Shown here: positions 25,813 through 34,099 of the stretch, in pieces
How positions within the stretch are numbered: position 1 is the stretch's first letter
Layout: every line of letters begins with the position of its first letter
Source of the DNA: Streptomyces phaeoluteigriseus
Lineage (GTDB): Bacteria > Actinomycetota > Actinomycetes > Streptomycetales > Streptomycetaceae
Direction: 5' to 3'
DNA length: 64,000 nt
Assembly: GCF_001896135.2 (NCBI RefSeq)
Contig: NZ_MPOH02000015.1
Span: 1,228,792-1,292,791 of the forward strand
Position numbers and translations under genes: made by a program
Notes under the pieces: model-generated
What the model was told of the DNA's origin: nothing
The model's input: the letters and a program-made list of their open reading frames with translations, nothing else
The model's database searches: none

Positions 25813-26670
25813 ATGTCTGGCCAGTCGCTGCTCGCGCCCGGGGAGCTGTCCCCCATCCGTTCCGTACCCGGAAACATCCGCCGTCCCGAGTACGTCGGCA
25901 AGCCCGCGCCGACCCCGTACACCGGGCCGGAGGTGCAGACGCCCGCGACGGTCGAGGCGATGCGCACCGCCGGGCGGATCGCCGCTCGGGCCATGGCGGA
26001 GGCGGCGAAGCTGATCGCGCCGGGCGTCACCACCGACGAGCTGGACAGGGTGGCGCACGAGTACATGTGCGACCACGGCGCCTACCCCTCGACGCTGGGC
26101 TACCGCGGTTTCCCCAAGTCCCTGTGCACGTCCGTCAACGAGGTGATCTGCCACGGCATCCCGGACTCGACGGTGCTGCGGGACGGCGACATCGTCAACC
26201 TGGACGTGACGGCGTACATCGGCGGAGTGCACGGCGACAACAACGCGACATACCTGGTGGGGGACGTCGACGAGGAGAGCCGACTGCTGGTGGAGCGGAC
26301 CCGGGAGTCGCTGGAGCGTGCCATCAAGGCGGTCCGGCCGGGCCGGCAGATCAACGTCATCGGCCGGGTCATCGAGTCGTACGCCAAGCGGTTCGGGTAC
26401 GGGGTGGTGCGGGACTTCACCGGTCACGGGATCAACTCGTCGTTCCACTCGGGGCTGATCATCCCGCACTACGACAGCCCGCACGCGACGACCCTGATCC
26501 AGCCCGGCATGACGTTCACGATCGAGCCGATGCTGACGCTCGGGACACACGAGTACGACATGTGGGACGACGGCTGGACGGTCGTGACGAAGGACCGCAG
26601 GCGGACGGCCCAGTTCGAGCACACGCTGGTGGTGACGGACACGGGCGCGGAGATCCTCACGCTGCCCTGA
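25813..26670 (+). CDS. map: Type I methionine aminopeptidase
   Basis: 285 aa. Removes the initiator methionine from nascent proteins. Pita-bread fold with all five metal ligands in order: Asp in IVNLDVTAYIGG, Asp in VHGDNNATY, His in DFTGHGINSSFH, Glu in FTIEPMLTLG and Glu in QFEHTLVVT. ICHGIPD supplies the conserved active-site His. The N-terminal extension with a PxxPxP-like segment (residues about 25-40) matches the longer actinobacterial MetAP1c form. Starts at ATG 25813, likely leaderless; followed by a terminator. Confidence 0.95.
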   Translation: MSGQSLLAPGELSPIRSVPGNIRRPEYVGKPAPTPYTGPEVQTPATVEAMRTAGRIAARAMAEAAKLIAPGVTTDELDRVAHEYMCDHGAYPSTLGYRGFPKSLCTSVNEVICHGIPDSTVLRDGDIVNLDVTAYIGGVHGDNNATYLVGDVDEESRLLVERTRESLERAIKAVRPGRQINVIGRVIESYAKRFGYGVVRDFTGHGINSSFHSGLIIPHYDSPHATTLIQPGMTFTIEPMLTLGTHEYDMWDDGWTVVTKDRRRTAQFEHTLVVTDTGAEILTLP

Positions 26671-26687
26671 GCCCGCCCTGTCCCGTG

Positions 26688-26723
26688 GTCGAGCCCGCTC
26701 TCCTTTCCCGGAGGGCGGGTTTT
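26688..26723 (+). terminator. Terminator downstream of map
   Basis: GC-rich imperfect hairpin (GAGCCCGCTCTCC pairing with GGAGGGCGGG, loop TTTCCC) followed by TTTTT at 26720-26724. Confidence 0.7.
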
Positions 26724-26795
26724 TCGTCGTCCGGGTAGGTTTTTACCGACGCACTGTCGGAAAGGTTCCCGACAGCAGGTCGGCAAGACATTGAC

Positions 26796-26810
26796 TTAGG
26801 TAACCCTAAC
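26796..26810. promoter_or_regulatory. Iron box (DmdR/IdeR-type) in the hmuO promoter
   Basis: TTAGGTAACCCTAAC, an inverted repeat TTAGG-N4-CCTAA close to the actinobacterial iron-box consensus (TTAGGTTAGGCTAACCTAA). It overlaps the end of a -35-like TTGACT (26791-26796), with an AT-rich -10 region at 26811-26818, so an iron-bound repressor would block the heme oxygenase promoter. Confidence 0.7.
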
Positions 26811-26826
26811 CATAGAAACTCGGGTC

Positions 26827-27474
26827 ATGGACTCCTTCTCGACAGTCATCCGCACCGCGTCCCACGAGCAGCACGTGGAGGCGGAGACCTCCACGTTCAT
26901 GAGCGACCTGCTCGGCGGCCGGCTCGGCGTCGACGCGTACGCGCGCTACACCGAGCAGCTGTGGTTCGTGTACGAGGCACTGGAGGCCGGGGCCGGGCGG
27001 CTGGCGTCGGATCCGGTGGCGGGGCCGTTCATACGGCCGGAGCTGTTCCGGCTGAGCGCGCTGGAGCGGGACCTGGCGCATCTGCGGGGTGCCGGATGGC
27101 GGGCGGGGCTGTCCGCGCTGCCGGCGACGCGGGCGTACGCGGAGCGGGTGCGCGAGTGCGCGGAGTCCTGGCCTGCCGGGTACGTCGCGCACCACTACAC
27201 GCGCTACCTCGGCGACCTCTCCGGCGGGCAGATCATCCGCGACCGGGCCGAGAAGGCGTGGGGCTTCGAGAAGAAGGGCGACGGCGTCCGCTTCTACGTC
27301 TTCGAGGAGGTCGGCAACCCGGCCGCCTTCAAGCGGGAGTACCGGGAGCTGCTGGACGCGGTGCGCGCGGACGACCTGGAGAAGCAGCGGGTCGTGGCGG
27401 AGTGCAAGAAGGCGTTCGCCCTGAACACGGGCGTGTTCCGGGCGCTGGGCGAGGAGTTCCCGCTCTCGGCGTGA
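26827..27474 (+). CDS. hmuO: Heme oxygenase (biliverdin-producing)
   Basis: 215 aa. Opens the heme ring to biliverdin, CO and Fe2+, releasing iron from imported heme in the cytosol. All-helical fold: the proximal heme ligand lies in RTASHEQHVEAE (His near residue 16-17), the C-terminal signature HHYTRYLGDLSGGQIIRDRA carries the distal helix glycines, and FYVFEEV follows. Start ATG 26827. An iron box and -35/-10 lie directly upstream, so it should be induced under iron limitation like the heme permease genes 1.2 kb downstream. Confidence 0.94.
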   Translation: MDSFSTVIRTASHEQHVEAETSTFMSDLLGGRLGVDAYARYTEQLWFVYEALEAGAGRLASDPVAGPFIRPELFRLSALERDLAHLRGAGWRAGLSALPATRAYAERVRECAESWPAGYVAHHYTRYLGDLSGGQIIRDRAEKAWGFEKKGDGVRFYVFEEVGNPAAFKREYRELLDAVRADDLEKQRVVAECKKAFALNTGVFRALGEEFPLSA

Positions 27475-27494
27475 GCGACGCCGGACAAAGGGGC

Positions 27495-27529
27495 GGGCCC
27501 GCCTCCTCGACCGCGAGGGAGGCAGGCCC
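27495..27529. terminator. Shared hairpin between convergent hmuO and the small secreted-protein gene
   Basis: GGGCCCGCCTCC (27495-27506) and GGGAGGCAGGCCC (27517-27529) form a 12-bp stem with one mismatch. It lies 20 nt after the hmuO stop and 10 nt from the stop of the opposite gene. Confidence 0.65.
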
Positions 27530-27538
27530 GGGGACTGC

Positions 27539-27757
27539 TCAGTTGTCGTGGCCCACGGCGTGGCTGCGGCAGTCGGCACCGCCCCAGACCAGCCTGCTGG
27601 TGACCGTCTCGATGCCACCGAAGTACGGGCTGCAGACGTGGTCGTCCTTGCCGTCGGACCCGCGGTGGTGGTCGTCGGAGGCGGCGGCGCTCGTGGCACC
27701 GGCGGCGGCGAGGGCGACGCCCAGGACGGCTACGGCGAGGGCAGATCGAATGCGCAT
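27539..27757 (-). CDS. Small secreted protein (72 aa) with signal peptide
   Basis: ATG 27757. A Sec signal peptide (MRIRSALAVAVLGVALAAAGATSAAA, cleavage near AAA-SDD) is followed by a short His/Asp-rich mature part and two cysteines (HVCSPYFGG, GADCRSHAV) that could form one disulfide. The size resembles chaplin-like or other small streptomycete surface peptides, but no chaplin motif is present. Unknown function; lying between heme oxygenase and other iron genes, a metal-related role is possible but unproven. Confidence 0.7.
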   Translation of the reverse strand: MRIRSALAVAVLGVALAAAGATSAAASDDHHRGSDGKDDHVCSPYFGGIETVTSRLVWGGADCRSHAVGHDN

Positions 27758-27902
27758 GATGGTCCTCTCATGGTGACTGAGTGGTCACGCCCACTGGTCC
27801 CCGCTCGTCACCGCACGCACACGCGGGTCCACCCGTACGGAGGCGGGATCGGCCTCGGACGCCCGCGGCCGGCGTTGCCGACGCACGCCCCGGCGGCCCG
27901 CG

Positions 27903-28547
27903 TCAGCGCTCCAGGAGGACCCGGCCGCCGATCTCGACCCAGCCGAACGGCTGCGGGGCGGTGAGGATCTGGGATCCCGCGCCCTGGGTGACGTTGAGGG
28001 CCCGGCCGAGCAGGTCGGTGAGGAGCAGGGCCGCCGCGCCGGTCGCCTCGTCCTCGTCGACGCCGTCGTCGCGGCCGGGGAAGCCCCGCGCACGGACGCG
28101 TCCCGCGGGCTCGTCCTCCCAGGCCCAGGCGTAGATCCACTCGCCGGGCGGCGGCACCGGCAGGTCGTCGACCTCGGCGGCGGAGGCGTACTGACGGAGC
28201 GTTCGCGGCGGCGCCCATTCGGCCCGCGCCTCGATCCAGCTGAACTCGCCGTCCAGACGGGCGCCCACCACCCCGGCGGGGGTGACGAGTTCGGGTACGT
28301 CGAGCAACCAGGCCGTGCCCACGCAGGGGTGGCCGGCGAACGGCAGCCGCAGGGTGGGCGTGTAGATGTCGATGACCCCGCGCTCGGGGTCGTCCACGAA
28401 CACGGTCTCGCTGAAGCCGAGCTTCGCCGCGAGGGCCTGCCGGTCGTCGCGGTCGGGCAGCACCGATCCCTCGCGGACGACGCCGAGTTCATTGCCGTAT
28501 CCGCCGTTCGGTGCGCAGAACACGCGGAGCACGTCGTAATCAGTCAC
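27903..28547 (-). CDS. PhzF-family isomerase-like protein
   Basis: 214 aa from ATG 28547. PhzF/DapF-like fold: DVLRVFCAPNGGYGNELGVV at the N-terminus, KLGFSETVFVDD with the catalytic Glu (about residue 46), LRLPFAGHPCVGTAWLL and DEATGAAALLLTDLLG. The family is named for phenazine biosynthesis, but most members have unknown substrates. It is shorter than classical PhzF (about 280 aa). Divergent from the heme permease gene and sharing the promoter region with the iron box at 28605-28622, so it may be iron-responsive. Confidence 0.85.
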   Translation of the reverse strand: MTDYDVLRVFCAPNGGYGNELGVVREGSVLPDRDDRQALAAKLGFSETVFVDDPERGVIDIYTPTLRLPFAGHPCVGTAWLLDVPELVTPAGVVGARLDGEFSWIEARAEWAPPRTLRQYASAAEVDDLPVPPPGEWIYAWAWEDEPAGRVRARGFPGRDDGVDEDEATGAAALLLTDLLGRALNVTQGAGSQILTAPQPFGWVEIGGRVLLER

Positions 28548-28604
28548 CGGGGAATTGAAGCACTGACCCGGGCCGCGCCGACCGCCCTGACCAGGTAGCG
28601 GGCA

Positions 28605-28622
28605 AAGGTAAGGCTAACCTAA
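28605..28622. promoter_or_regulatory. Iron box upstream of the heme permease gene
   Basis: AAGGTAAGGCTAACCTAA, the reverse strand reading TTAGGTTAGCCTTACC, an almost perfect actinobacterial iron-box. It lies 9 nt before the ATG at 28632, inside the 84-nt gap from the divergent PhzF-like gene. Confidence 0.75.
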
Positions 28623-28631
28623 GCTTCGGGC

Positions 28632-29726
28632 ATGACCGTCCTGGACAAGCCCGCCGAGCCCGCCGCGGAGGCAGCGGTCGCCGCCGACCCCCTCAGGAAG
28701 CGCGGCACCGCCTGGTTGTTGACGGCCGGGCTGGTCCTCGGGCTGCTCGTGCTCGTGCCGGTCGCCGCCGGGCTCGGGGCCTACCCGGTGCCGGTCGGCG
28801 ACGTGTTGTCGTCCGTGCAGCACCGGATCGGCCTGGGCGGCACCGAGTTGGACCGGGTCGCCGAGTCGGTGCTGTGGAACGTACGGTTCCCGCGGATCGT
28901 GCTCGCGCTGCTCGTCGGGGCCTCGCTCGGCTGCGCGGGGGCGCTGATGCAGGGCGTGTTCGGCAACCCCCTCGCGGAGCCCGGTGTCATCGGGATCTCC
29001 TCGGGCGCGGCCGTCGGCGCGGTCGCCGCGATCGCGTTCGGGGTGGACCTCCTCGGCACCTGGACGGTGTCGGCGTTCGCCTTCGCCGCCGGCCTCGTCA
29101 CCGCCTCGCTGGTGTACGCGTTGTCGCGCTCCGGGGGCCGTACGGAGGTGGTGACGCTGATCCTCACCGGCATCGCCGTGAACGCCTTCGCGGGGGCGCT
29201 GATCGGGCTGTTCCTGTTCTTCGCGGACACCGCGGCGATCCAGCAGATCACCTTCTGGCAGCTCGGCTCGCTCTCCCAGGCGACCTGGCCGAAGGTGCTC
29301 GCGGTGCTGCCGTGCGCCGCGACCGGGCTGGCGCTCGCACCCCTGTACTCCCGCCGTCTCGACCTGCTGGCGCTCGGCGAACGGCCCGCCCGCCACCTGG
29401 GCGTGGAGGTGGAACGGCTGCGGACGGTGCTGATCCTCGTCATCGCGCTGCTGACCGCCGCCGCGGTGAGCGTGTCCGGGATCATCAGCTTCGTCGGCCT
29501 GGTCGTGCCGCATCTACTGCGGATGGCGGCCGGTCCCGGGCACCGGTTCCTGGTGCCGGGCAGCGCCCTGCTCGGCGCGCTGGTGCTGCTCGCCGCCGAT
29601 CTGGCGTCCCGCACGGTCGCGGTCCCGGCCGAACTCCCCCTCGGTGTCCTGACGGCGCTGCTCGGCAGCCCGTTCTTCTTCTGGCTGCTGCGCAGGACGC
29701 GGCGCAGGCAGGGCGGTTGGGCCTGA
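28632..29726 (+). CDS. hmuU: Heme/iron ABC transporter permease (FecCD family)
   Basis: 364 aa with about ten helices. FecCD/BtuC-type signatures: VRFPRIVLALLVGASLGCAGALMQGVFGNPLAEPGVIGISSGA, TLILTGIAVNAFAGALI, TFWQLGSLSQATW, LGERPARHLGVEVER, ISFVGLVVPHLLRMAAGPGHR and ELPLGVLTALLGSPFFFWLLRR. Imports heme (or a ferric complex) across the membrane with the ATPase encoded next. The substrate is assigned from the neighbouring hmuV-type ATPase and heme oxygenase. No lipoprotein binding-protein gene (hmuT) is adjacent, although it usually precedes hmuU. Iron box directly upstream. Confidence 0.88.
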   Translation: MTVLDKPAEPAAEAAVAADPLRKRGTAWLLTAGLVLGLLVLVPVAAGLGAYPVPVGDVLSSVQHRIGLGGTELDRVAESVLWNVRFPRIVLALLVGASLGCAGALMQGVFGNPLAEPGVIGISSGAAVGAVAAIAFGVDLLGTWTVSAFAFAAGLVTASLVYALSRSGGRTEVVTLILTGIAVNAFAGALIGLFLFFADTAAIQQITFWQLGSLSQATWPKVLAVLPCAATGLALAPLYSRRLDLLALGERPARHLGVEVERLRTVLILVIALLTAAAVSVSGIISFVGLVVPHLLRMAAGPGHRFLVPGSALLGALVLLAADLASRTVAVPAELPLGVLTALLGSPFFFWLLRRTRRRQGGWA

Positions 29727-29769
29727 GACCCCTGCCGCGGCCGTCCCGAACCCCATCCGAGGAACCCGT

Positions 29770-30588
29770 ATGAGACTCCTGCGCCACCGCCCGGCCCCGC
29801 CCGCTCCCGCCGCCCCCGGCGACCTGGTCGCCGAGGCCGACTCCCTGCACGTACGGCTCGGTGGCCGGGAGGTGCTGCGGGGTGTCGACGTGGTGGTCCG
29901 GGCCGGGGAGGTGCTGGCCCTCGTCGGCCCCAACGGGGCGGGCAAGTCGACCCTGCTGGGCGCGCTGGCCGCCGACCTGCCGGCCGCGGAGGGCGCCGTA
30001 CGGATCCACGGCCGGCCGGTCGGGGAGTGGTCGGCGCCCGAACTGGCCCTGCGCCGGGCGGTGCTGCCCCAGGCGGCGGCGCTGTCCTTCCCGTTCGCCG
30101 TGGCGGACGTCGTGCGGATGGGCCGGGCACCGCACCCCTCCTCCCCCGCCGAGGACGACCTCGCGGTGGCCGCGGCGATGGCCGCGACCGAGGTGACCGC
30201 CTTCGCCGCCCGCCCGTTCTCCGCGCTGAGCGGCGGCGAGCGGGCGCGGGTCGCACTCGCCCGCGTCCTCGCCCAGGGCGCCCCGCTGCTGCTGCTCGAC
30301 GAGCCGACCGCCGCCCTGGACCTCAGACACCAGGAGTTGGTGCTGCGGCTGTGCCGGGAGCGGGCGGCGGCGGGCGACGCGGTGGTGGTGGTCCTGCACG
30401 ACCTGGGACTCGCCGCCGCCTACGCGCACCGGGTCGCGATCCTGCGGGCCGGCCGGGTCGCGGCGGACGGTCCGCCCGTCGAGGTCTTCACCGAGGGGCT
30501 GCTGTCGGAGGTCTACGACCAGCCGGTCGAGGTGCTGTCCCATCCCCGCACGGGCGCGGCCCTGGTGACCCCGCGCCGCGGCCTTTGA
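29770..30588 (+). CDS. hmuV: Heme ABC transporter ATP-binding protein
   Basis: 272 aa, 43 nt after hmuU on the same strand. Walker A GPNGAGKSTLLGAL (about residues 54-67), Q-loop VLPQAAALSFPFAVADVV, signature FSALSGGERARVALARVLAQ, Walker B LLLLDEPTAALDLRHQ and switch VVLHDLGLAAAYAHRV. The residues around the Q-loop match HmuV-type heme importer ATPases. Couples ATP hydrolysis to uptake by the FecCD permease. Shares its iron-controlled promoter. Confidence 0.9.
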   Translation: MRLLRHRPAPPAPAAPGDLVAEADSLHVRLGGREVLRGVDVVVRAGEVLALVGPNGAGKSTLLGALAADLPAAEGAVRIHGRPVGEWSAPELALRRAVLPQAAALSFPFAVADVVRMGRAPHPSSPAEDDLAVAAAMAATEVTAFAARPFSALSGGERARVALARVLAQGAPLLLLDEPTAALDLRHQELVLRLCRERAAAGDAVVVVLHDLGLAAAYAHRVAILRAGRVAADGPPVEVFTEGLLSEVYDQPVEVLSHPRTGAALVTPRRGL

Positions 30589-30731
30589 ACTCCCTTTAGC
30601 TTCCCTGTGGATGGACTTGACCGGACCATGGGGTCCGTTTTGAGCCACCGTGATCGGGTCGTGCCCTTACAGCGTCCATGAGAGGTGAATCACGGTCCGG
30701 GAGGGTATTACGCAGGTAAGCCTTGGATAAG

Positions 30732-30747
30732 TTAGGCAAGCCTCACC
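30732..30747. promoter_or_regulatory. Iron box in the efeO promoter region
   Basis: TTAGGCAAGCCTCACC matches the DmdR/IdeR consensus in its left half and centre (TTAGGNNAGGCTNACC-like); a further similar word (AGGTAAGCCTTGG) lies at 30714-30726. It is about 50 nt upstream of the efeO ATG. Confidence 0.65.
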
Positions 30748-30797
30748 GAGACCTGTGAACCCTGTCACGTAATTTTTCAGCCACGCTGGGAGCCCTC

Positions 30798-31940
30798 ATG
30801 CGCGCCGCCAGACTCTCCGTCGCCACCGCCGCCGCTGCCGTCGCGGCCCTGACCACCGTCACGGGCTGCACCGAGAAGAGCGACGCCGGGGCCGGGGACC
30901 GGGTGATCGGCGTGACCGCGACCGACGACAAGTGCGAGACCACCACCAAGGAGATCGCGGCCGGACACGTCGAACTCGCCATCGAGAACAAGGGTTCCAA
31001 GGTCACCGAGGTCTACCTGCTCTTCCCCGACGACCGGGTGGTGACCGAGCGGGAGAACATAGGCCCCGGCACCAAGCAGCGGGTCACCGCCGAGGTGAAG
31101 GCCGGCAGTTACCTGATCGCCTGCAAGCCGGGCATGAAGGGCGACGGCATCCGCCAGGACCTCAAGGTCACCGGCGGCGGCGCGGCCGCCGCGCGCGACC
31201 CGCGCCTCGACAAGGCCGTGGCCGCCTACCGGGCCTACGCGCAAGCGCAGGCCGACGAGACCCTGCCCAAGGTCGAGGCCTTCGTGAAGGCGGTCAAGGC
31301 CGGCGATCCGGAGGCCGCGAAGAAGGCGTACGCGCCCTCGCGCATCGGCTGGGAGCGCACGGAGCCGGTCGCCGAGTCCTTCGGCGACATCGACCCGAAG
31401 GTCGACGTCCGCGAGGACGGCCTGGAGGACGGGCAGAAGTTCACCGGCTGGCACCGCCTGGAGAAGGCCCTCTGGCAGGACAAGAAGATCACCGCCGAGG
31501 AGAAGACCCTCGCCGACCAGCTCGTCACCGACCTGACCGACTGGCAGAAGCGGGTCGGCAAGGCCGAGATCAGCCCGACCTCGATGGCCAACGGCGCCAA
31601 GGAACTCCTCGACGAGGTCGCCACCGGCAAGGTCACCGGCGAGGAGGAGCGCTACTCGCACACCGACCTGGTCGACTTCAAGGCCAACGTCGAGGGCGCC
31701 GAGAAGGCCTTCGACCTGCTGGAGCCGGTCGCCAAGGAGAACGACCCGGCGCTGGTCACCGAGCTGGACAAGCAGTTCACCGCGCTGAACACGCTGCTCG
31801 ACAAGTACCGCCCGAACACGACGTCCTACGAGTTCACCTCCTACGACAAGGTCGGCGCCGCCGGCCGCAAGGAGCTGTCGGACGCGGTGAACGCGCTCGC
31901 GGAGCCGCTCTCCAAGCTCGCCGCCGCCGTAGCCAAGTAG
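30798..31940 (+). CDS. efeO: EfeO-type iron uptake lipoprotein (cupredoxin + M75 peptidase-like)
   Basis: 380 aa. The signal peptide ends in a lipobox (TTVTGC, Cys about residue 26). The cupredoxin-like domain follows (residues about 35-125, GVTATDDKCETTTKEIAAGHVELAIENKG, with CKPGMKGDG at its end). The M75 imelysin-like domain carries the HxxE metal motif in FTGWHRLEKALW. EfeO binds iron outside the membrane and passes it to the EfeU permease. First gene of efeO-efeB-efeU, with an iron box upstream. Confidence 0.94.
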   Translation: MRAARLSVATAAAAVAALTTVTGCTEKSDAGAGDRVIGVTATDDKCETTTKEIAAGHVELAIENKGSKVTEVYLLFPDDRVVTERENIGPGTKQRVTAEVKAGSYLIACKPGMKGDGIRQDLKVTGGGAAAARDPRLDKAVAAYRAYAQAQADETLPKVEAFVKAVKAGDPEAAKKAYAPSRIGWERTEPVAESFGDIDPKVDVREDGLEDGQKFTGWHRLEKALWQDKKITAEEKTLADQLVTDLTDWQKRVGKAEISPTSMANGAKELLDEVATGKVTGEEERYSHTDLVDFKANVEGAEKAFDLLEPVAKENDPALVTELDKQFTALNTLLDKYRPNTTSYEFTSYDKVGAAGRKELSDAVNALAEPLSKLAAAVAK

Positions 31941-31958
31941 CGGGAAGGCTCAGCCGAT

Positions 31959-33211
31959 ATGACGGACAAGGACAGCACCCCACCCGCGCCCAGCCGGCGC
32001 GCGCTGATCGGCTGGGGCGGTGCGGGCCTCGCGCTCGGCGCCGCCGCGGCCGGCGGCGCGGCCGCGATGACCCGCACCGGCGACGACATGGACCCGGCCG
32101 CGCCGCGGCGGGCGGCGCGATCGCCTTCCACGGCGCCCGGCAGGCCGGCATCGCCACACCCGTCCAGGACCGGCTGCACTTCGCCGCGTTCGACGTGACG
32201 ACCACCGACCGGGCCGAGTTCGTCGAGCTGTTGAAGGACTGGACGCGGGCCGCCCGGCAGATGACGGCGGGCAGGCCGGTGGGCGAGGGCGCCTACGGCG
32301 GTCTCGCCGAGGCGCCGCCGGACGACACCGGCGAGGCGCTGGGCCTCAAGCCGTCCCGGCTGACCCTGACGATCGGCTTCGGGCCGTCCCTGTTCGGCAA
32401 GTTCGGGCTCGCCGGGCAGCGGCCCGAGGCGCTGGTGGACCTGCCCAGGTTCGCCGGTGACAACCTGGACGCGAACCGCAGCGGCGGCGACCTGTGCGTG
32501 CAGGCCTGCGCGGACGACCCGCAGGTCGCGGTGCACGCGATCCGCAACCTGGCCCGGATCGGCATGGGCAAGGCCGTCATCCGCTGGTCGCAGCTCGGCT
32601 TCGGAAAGACCTCCTCCACCACACCCGACGCGCAGACCCCGCGCAACCTGATGGGCTTCAAGGACGGCACCCGCAACATCGCGGGCACCGAGACGGACCG
32701 GCTGGAGAAGTTCGTCTGGGTCGGGGAGAAGGACGGTCCTGCCTGGATGACCGGCGGCTCCTACCTCGTGGCCCGCCGCATCCGCATGCACATCGAGACC
32801 TGGGACCGCACCTCCCTCCAGGAGCAGGAGGACATCTTCGGCCGCGACAAGGGCGAGGGCGCCCCGGTCGGCAAGGCCAAGGAGCGCGACGAGCCGTTCC
32901 TGAAGGCCATGAAGCCGGACGCGCACGTACGGCTCGCGCACCCCGACTCCAACCACGGGGCGACACTCCTGCGCCGTGGCTACTCCTTCACCGACGGCAC
33001 CGACGGTCTGGGCCGGCTGGACGCGGGCCTGTTCTTCCTCGCCTACCAGCGCGACGTACGCGAGGGCTTCATCCCCGTGCAGCGCAACCTCTCGACCGAC
33101 GCGCTCAACGAGTACATCCAGCACGTGGGTTCGGCCGTCTTCGCGATCCCGCCCGGCGTCCGGGACGCGGACGACTGGTGGGGCCGCACCCTGTTCGCCG
33201 AGGAGGCCTAG
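31959..33211 (+). CDS. efeB: EfeB, Tat-secreted DyP-type heme peroxidase/deferrochelatase (frameshifted in this sequence)
   Basis: About 417 aa when repaired. Start ATG 31959 with GGGAAGG upstream, 18 nt after efeO. Twin-arginine signal (PSRRALIGWGGAGLALG). At about 32105 the sequence CCGCGGCGGG needs one extra G (CCGGCGGCGGG) to connect to GGAIAFHGARQAGIATPVQDRLHFAAFDV. Downstream is the complete DyP fold: the GxxDG motif in MGFKDGTRNI, a distal Arg region (VARRIRMHIETWDR), the proximal heme His in HPDSNHGATLL-like RLAHPDSNHG, and the end RGYSFTDGTD ... LFFLAYQRDVREGFIPVQ. Oxidises ferrous iron or removes iron from heme at the cell surface. The single-G loss is probably a sequence error. Confidence 0.92.
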
Positions 33212-33214
33212 CCC

Positions 33215-34099
33215 GTGTTCTCCAACTACCTCATCGGACTGCGCGAGGGCCTGGAGGCCAGTCTCGTCGTCTGCATCCTCATCGCCTACCTGGTCAAGAC
33301 CGGCCGCCGCGACGCCCTGAAGCCGGTCTGGACGGGCATCGCCGTCGCGGTGCTGCTCTCGCTGGGCTTCGGCTCCGCCCTCGAATTCGGCTCCCAGGAC
33401 CTGACGTTCGAGGCGAAGGAGGCGCTCGGCGGCTGCCTGTCGATCCTGGCCGTCGTCCTCGTGACGTGGATGGTGTTCTGGATGCGGCGCACCGCCCGGC
33501 ACCTGAGGTCCGAGCTGCACGGCAAGCTGGACGCCGCCCTCGCCATGGGCACCGGCGCGCTGGTCGCCACCGCGTTCCTCGCCGTGGGCCGGGAGGGCCT
33601 GGAGACGGCCCTGTTCGTGTGGGCGTCGGTGCACGCGGCCGGTGACGGCACCCCGCGCCCGCTGATCGGCGTGGCCCTCGGCCTGGCCACGGCGGTCCTC
33701 CTGGGCTGGCTGTTCTACCGCGGCGCCCTGCGCATCGACCTGGCGAAGTTCTTCACCTGGACGGGCGGCATGCTGGTCGTCGTCGCGGCGGGCGTGCTGG
33801 CGTACGGCGTCCACGACCTCCAGGAGGCCGACTGGGTGCCGGGTCTGACGGAGAAGGCCTTCGACATCACCGGCACGATCCCGCCCGACAGTTGGTACGG
33901 CACTCTGCTGAAGGGCGTGTTCAACTTCCAGCCCGATCCCACCGTCGTCCAGGTCACGGTGTGGCTGCTCTACCTGGTGCCGACACTCGCGCTGTTCCTC
34001 GTCCCGGTAGGGTTCGCCTCCGGAAAGGGGAGGGTGAACGCACCTGATGACCAGGGAACGCAGCCTGACGACCGGCCGTCCGCGGCGCCGCGGACGTGA
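33215..34099 (+). CDS. efeU: EfeU, high-affinity ferrous/ferric iron permease (OFeT/FTR1 family)
   Basis: 294 aa; GTG start 33215, 3 nt after the efeB stop. Seven-helix FTR1-like permease with the two iron-binding REGLE motifs (LIGLREGLEASLVV near residue 9 and AVGREGLETALF near residue 128). Helices follow in order, with a Pro-rich C-terminal tail. Takes iron from EfeO/EfeB into the cytosol. Its last 53 nt overlap the next gene, indicating translational coupling. Confidence 0.93.
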   Translation: MFSNYLIGLREGLEASLVVCILIAYLVKTGRRDALKPVWTGIAVAVLLSLGFGSALEFGSQDLTFEAKEALGGCLSILAVVLVTWMVFWMRRTARHLRSELHGKLDAALAMGTGALVATAFLAVGREGLETALFVWASVHAAGDGTPRPLIGVALGLATAVLLGWLFYRGALRIDLAKFFTWTGGMLVVVAAGVLAYGVHDLQEADWVPGLTEKAFDITGTIPPDSWYGTLLKGVFNFQPDPTVVQVTVWLLYLVPTLALFLVPVGFASGKGRVNAPDDQGTQPDDRPSAAPRT

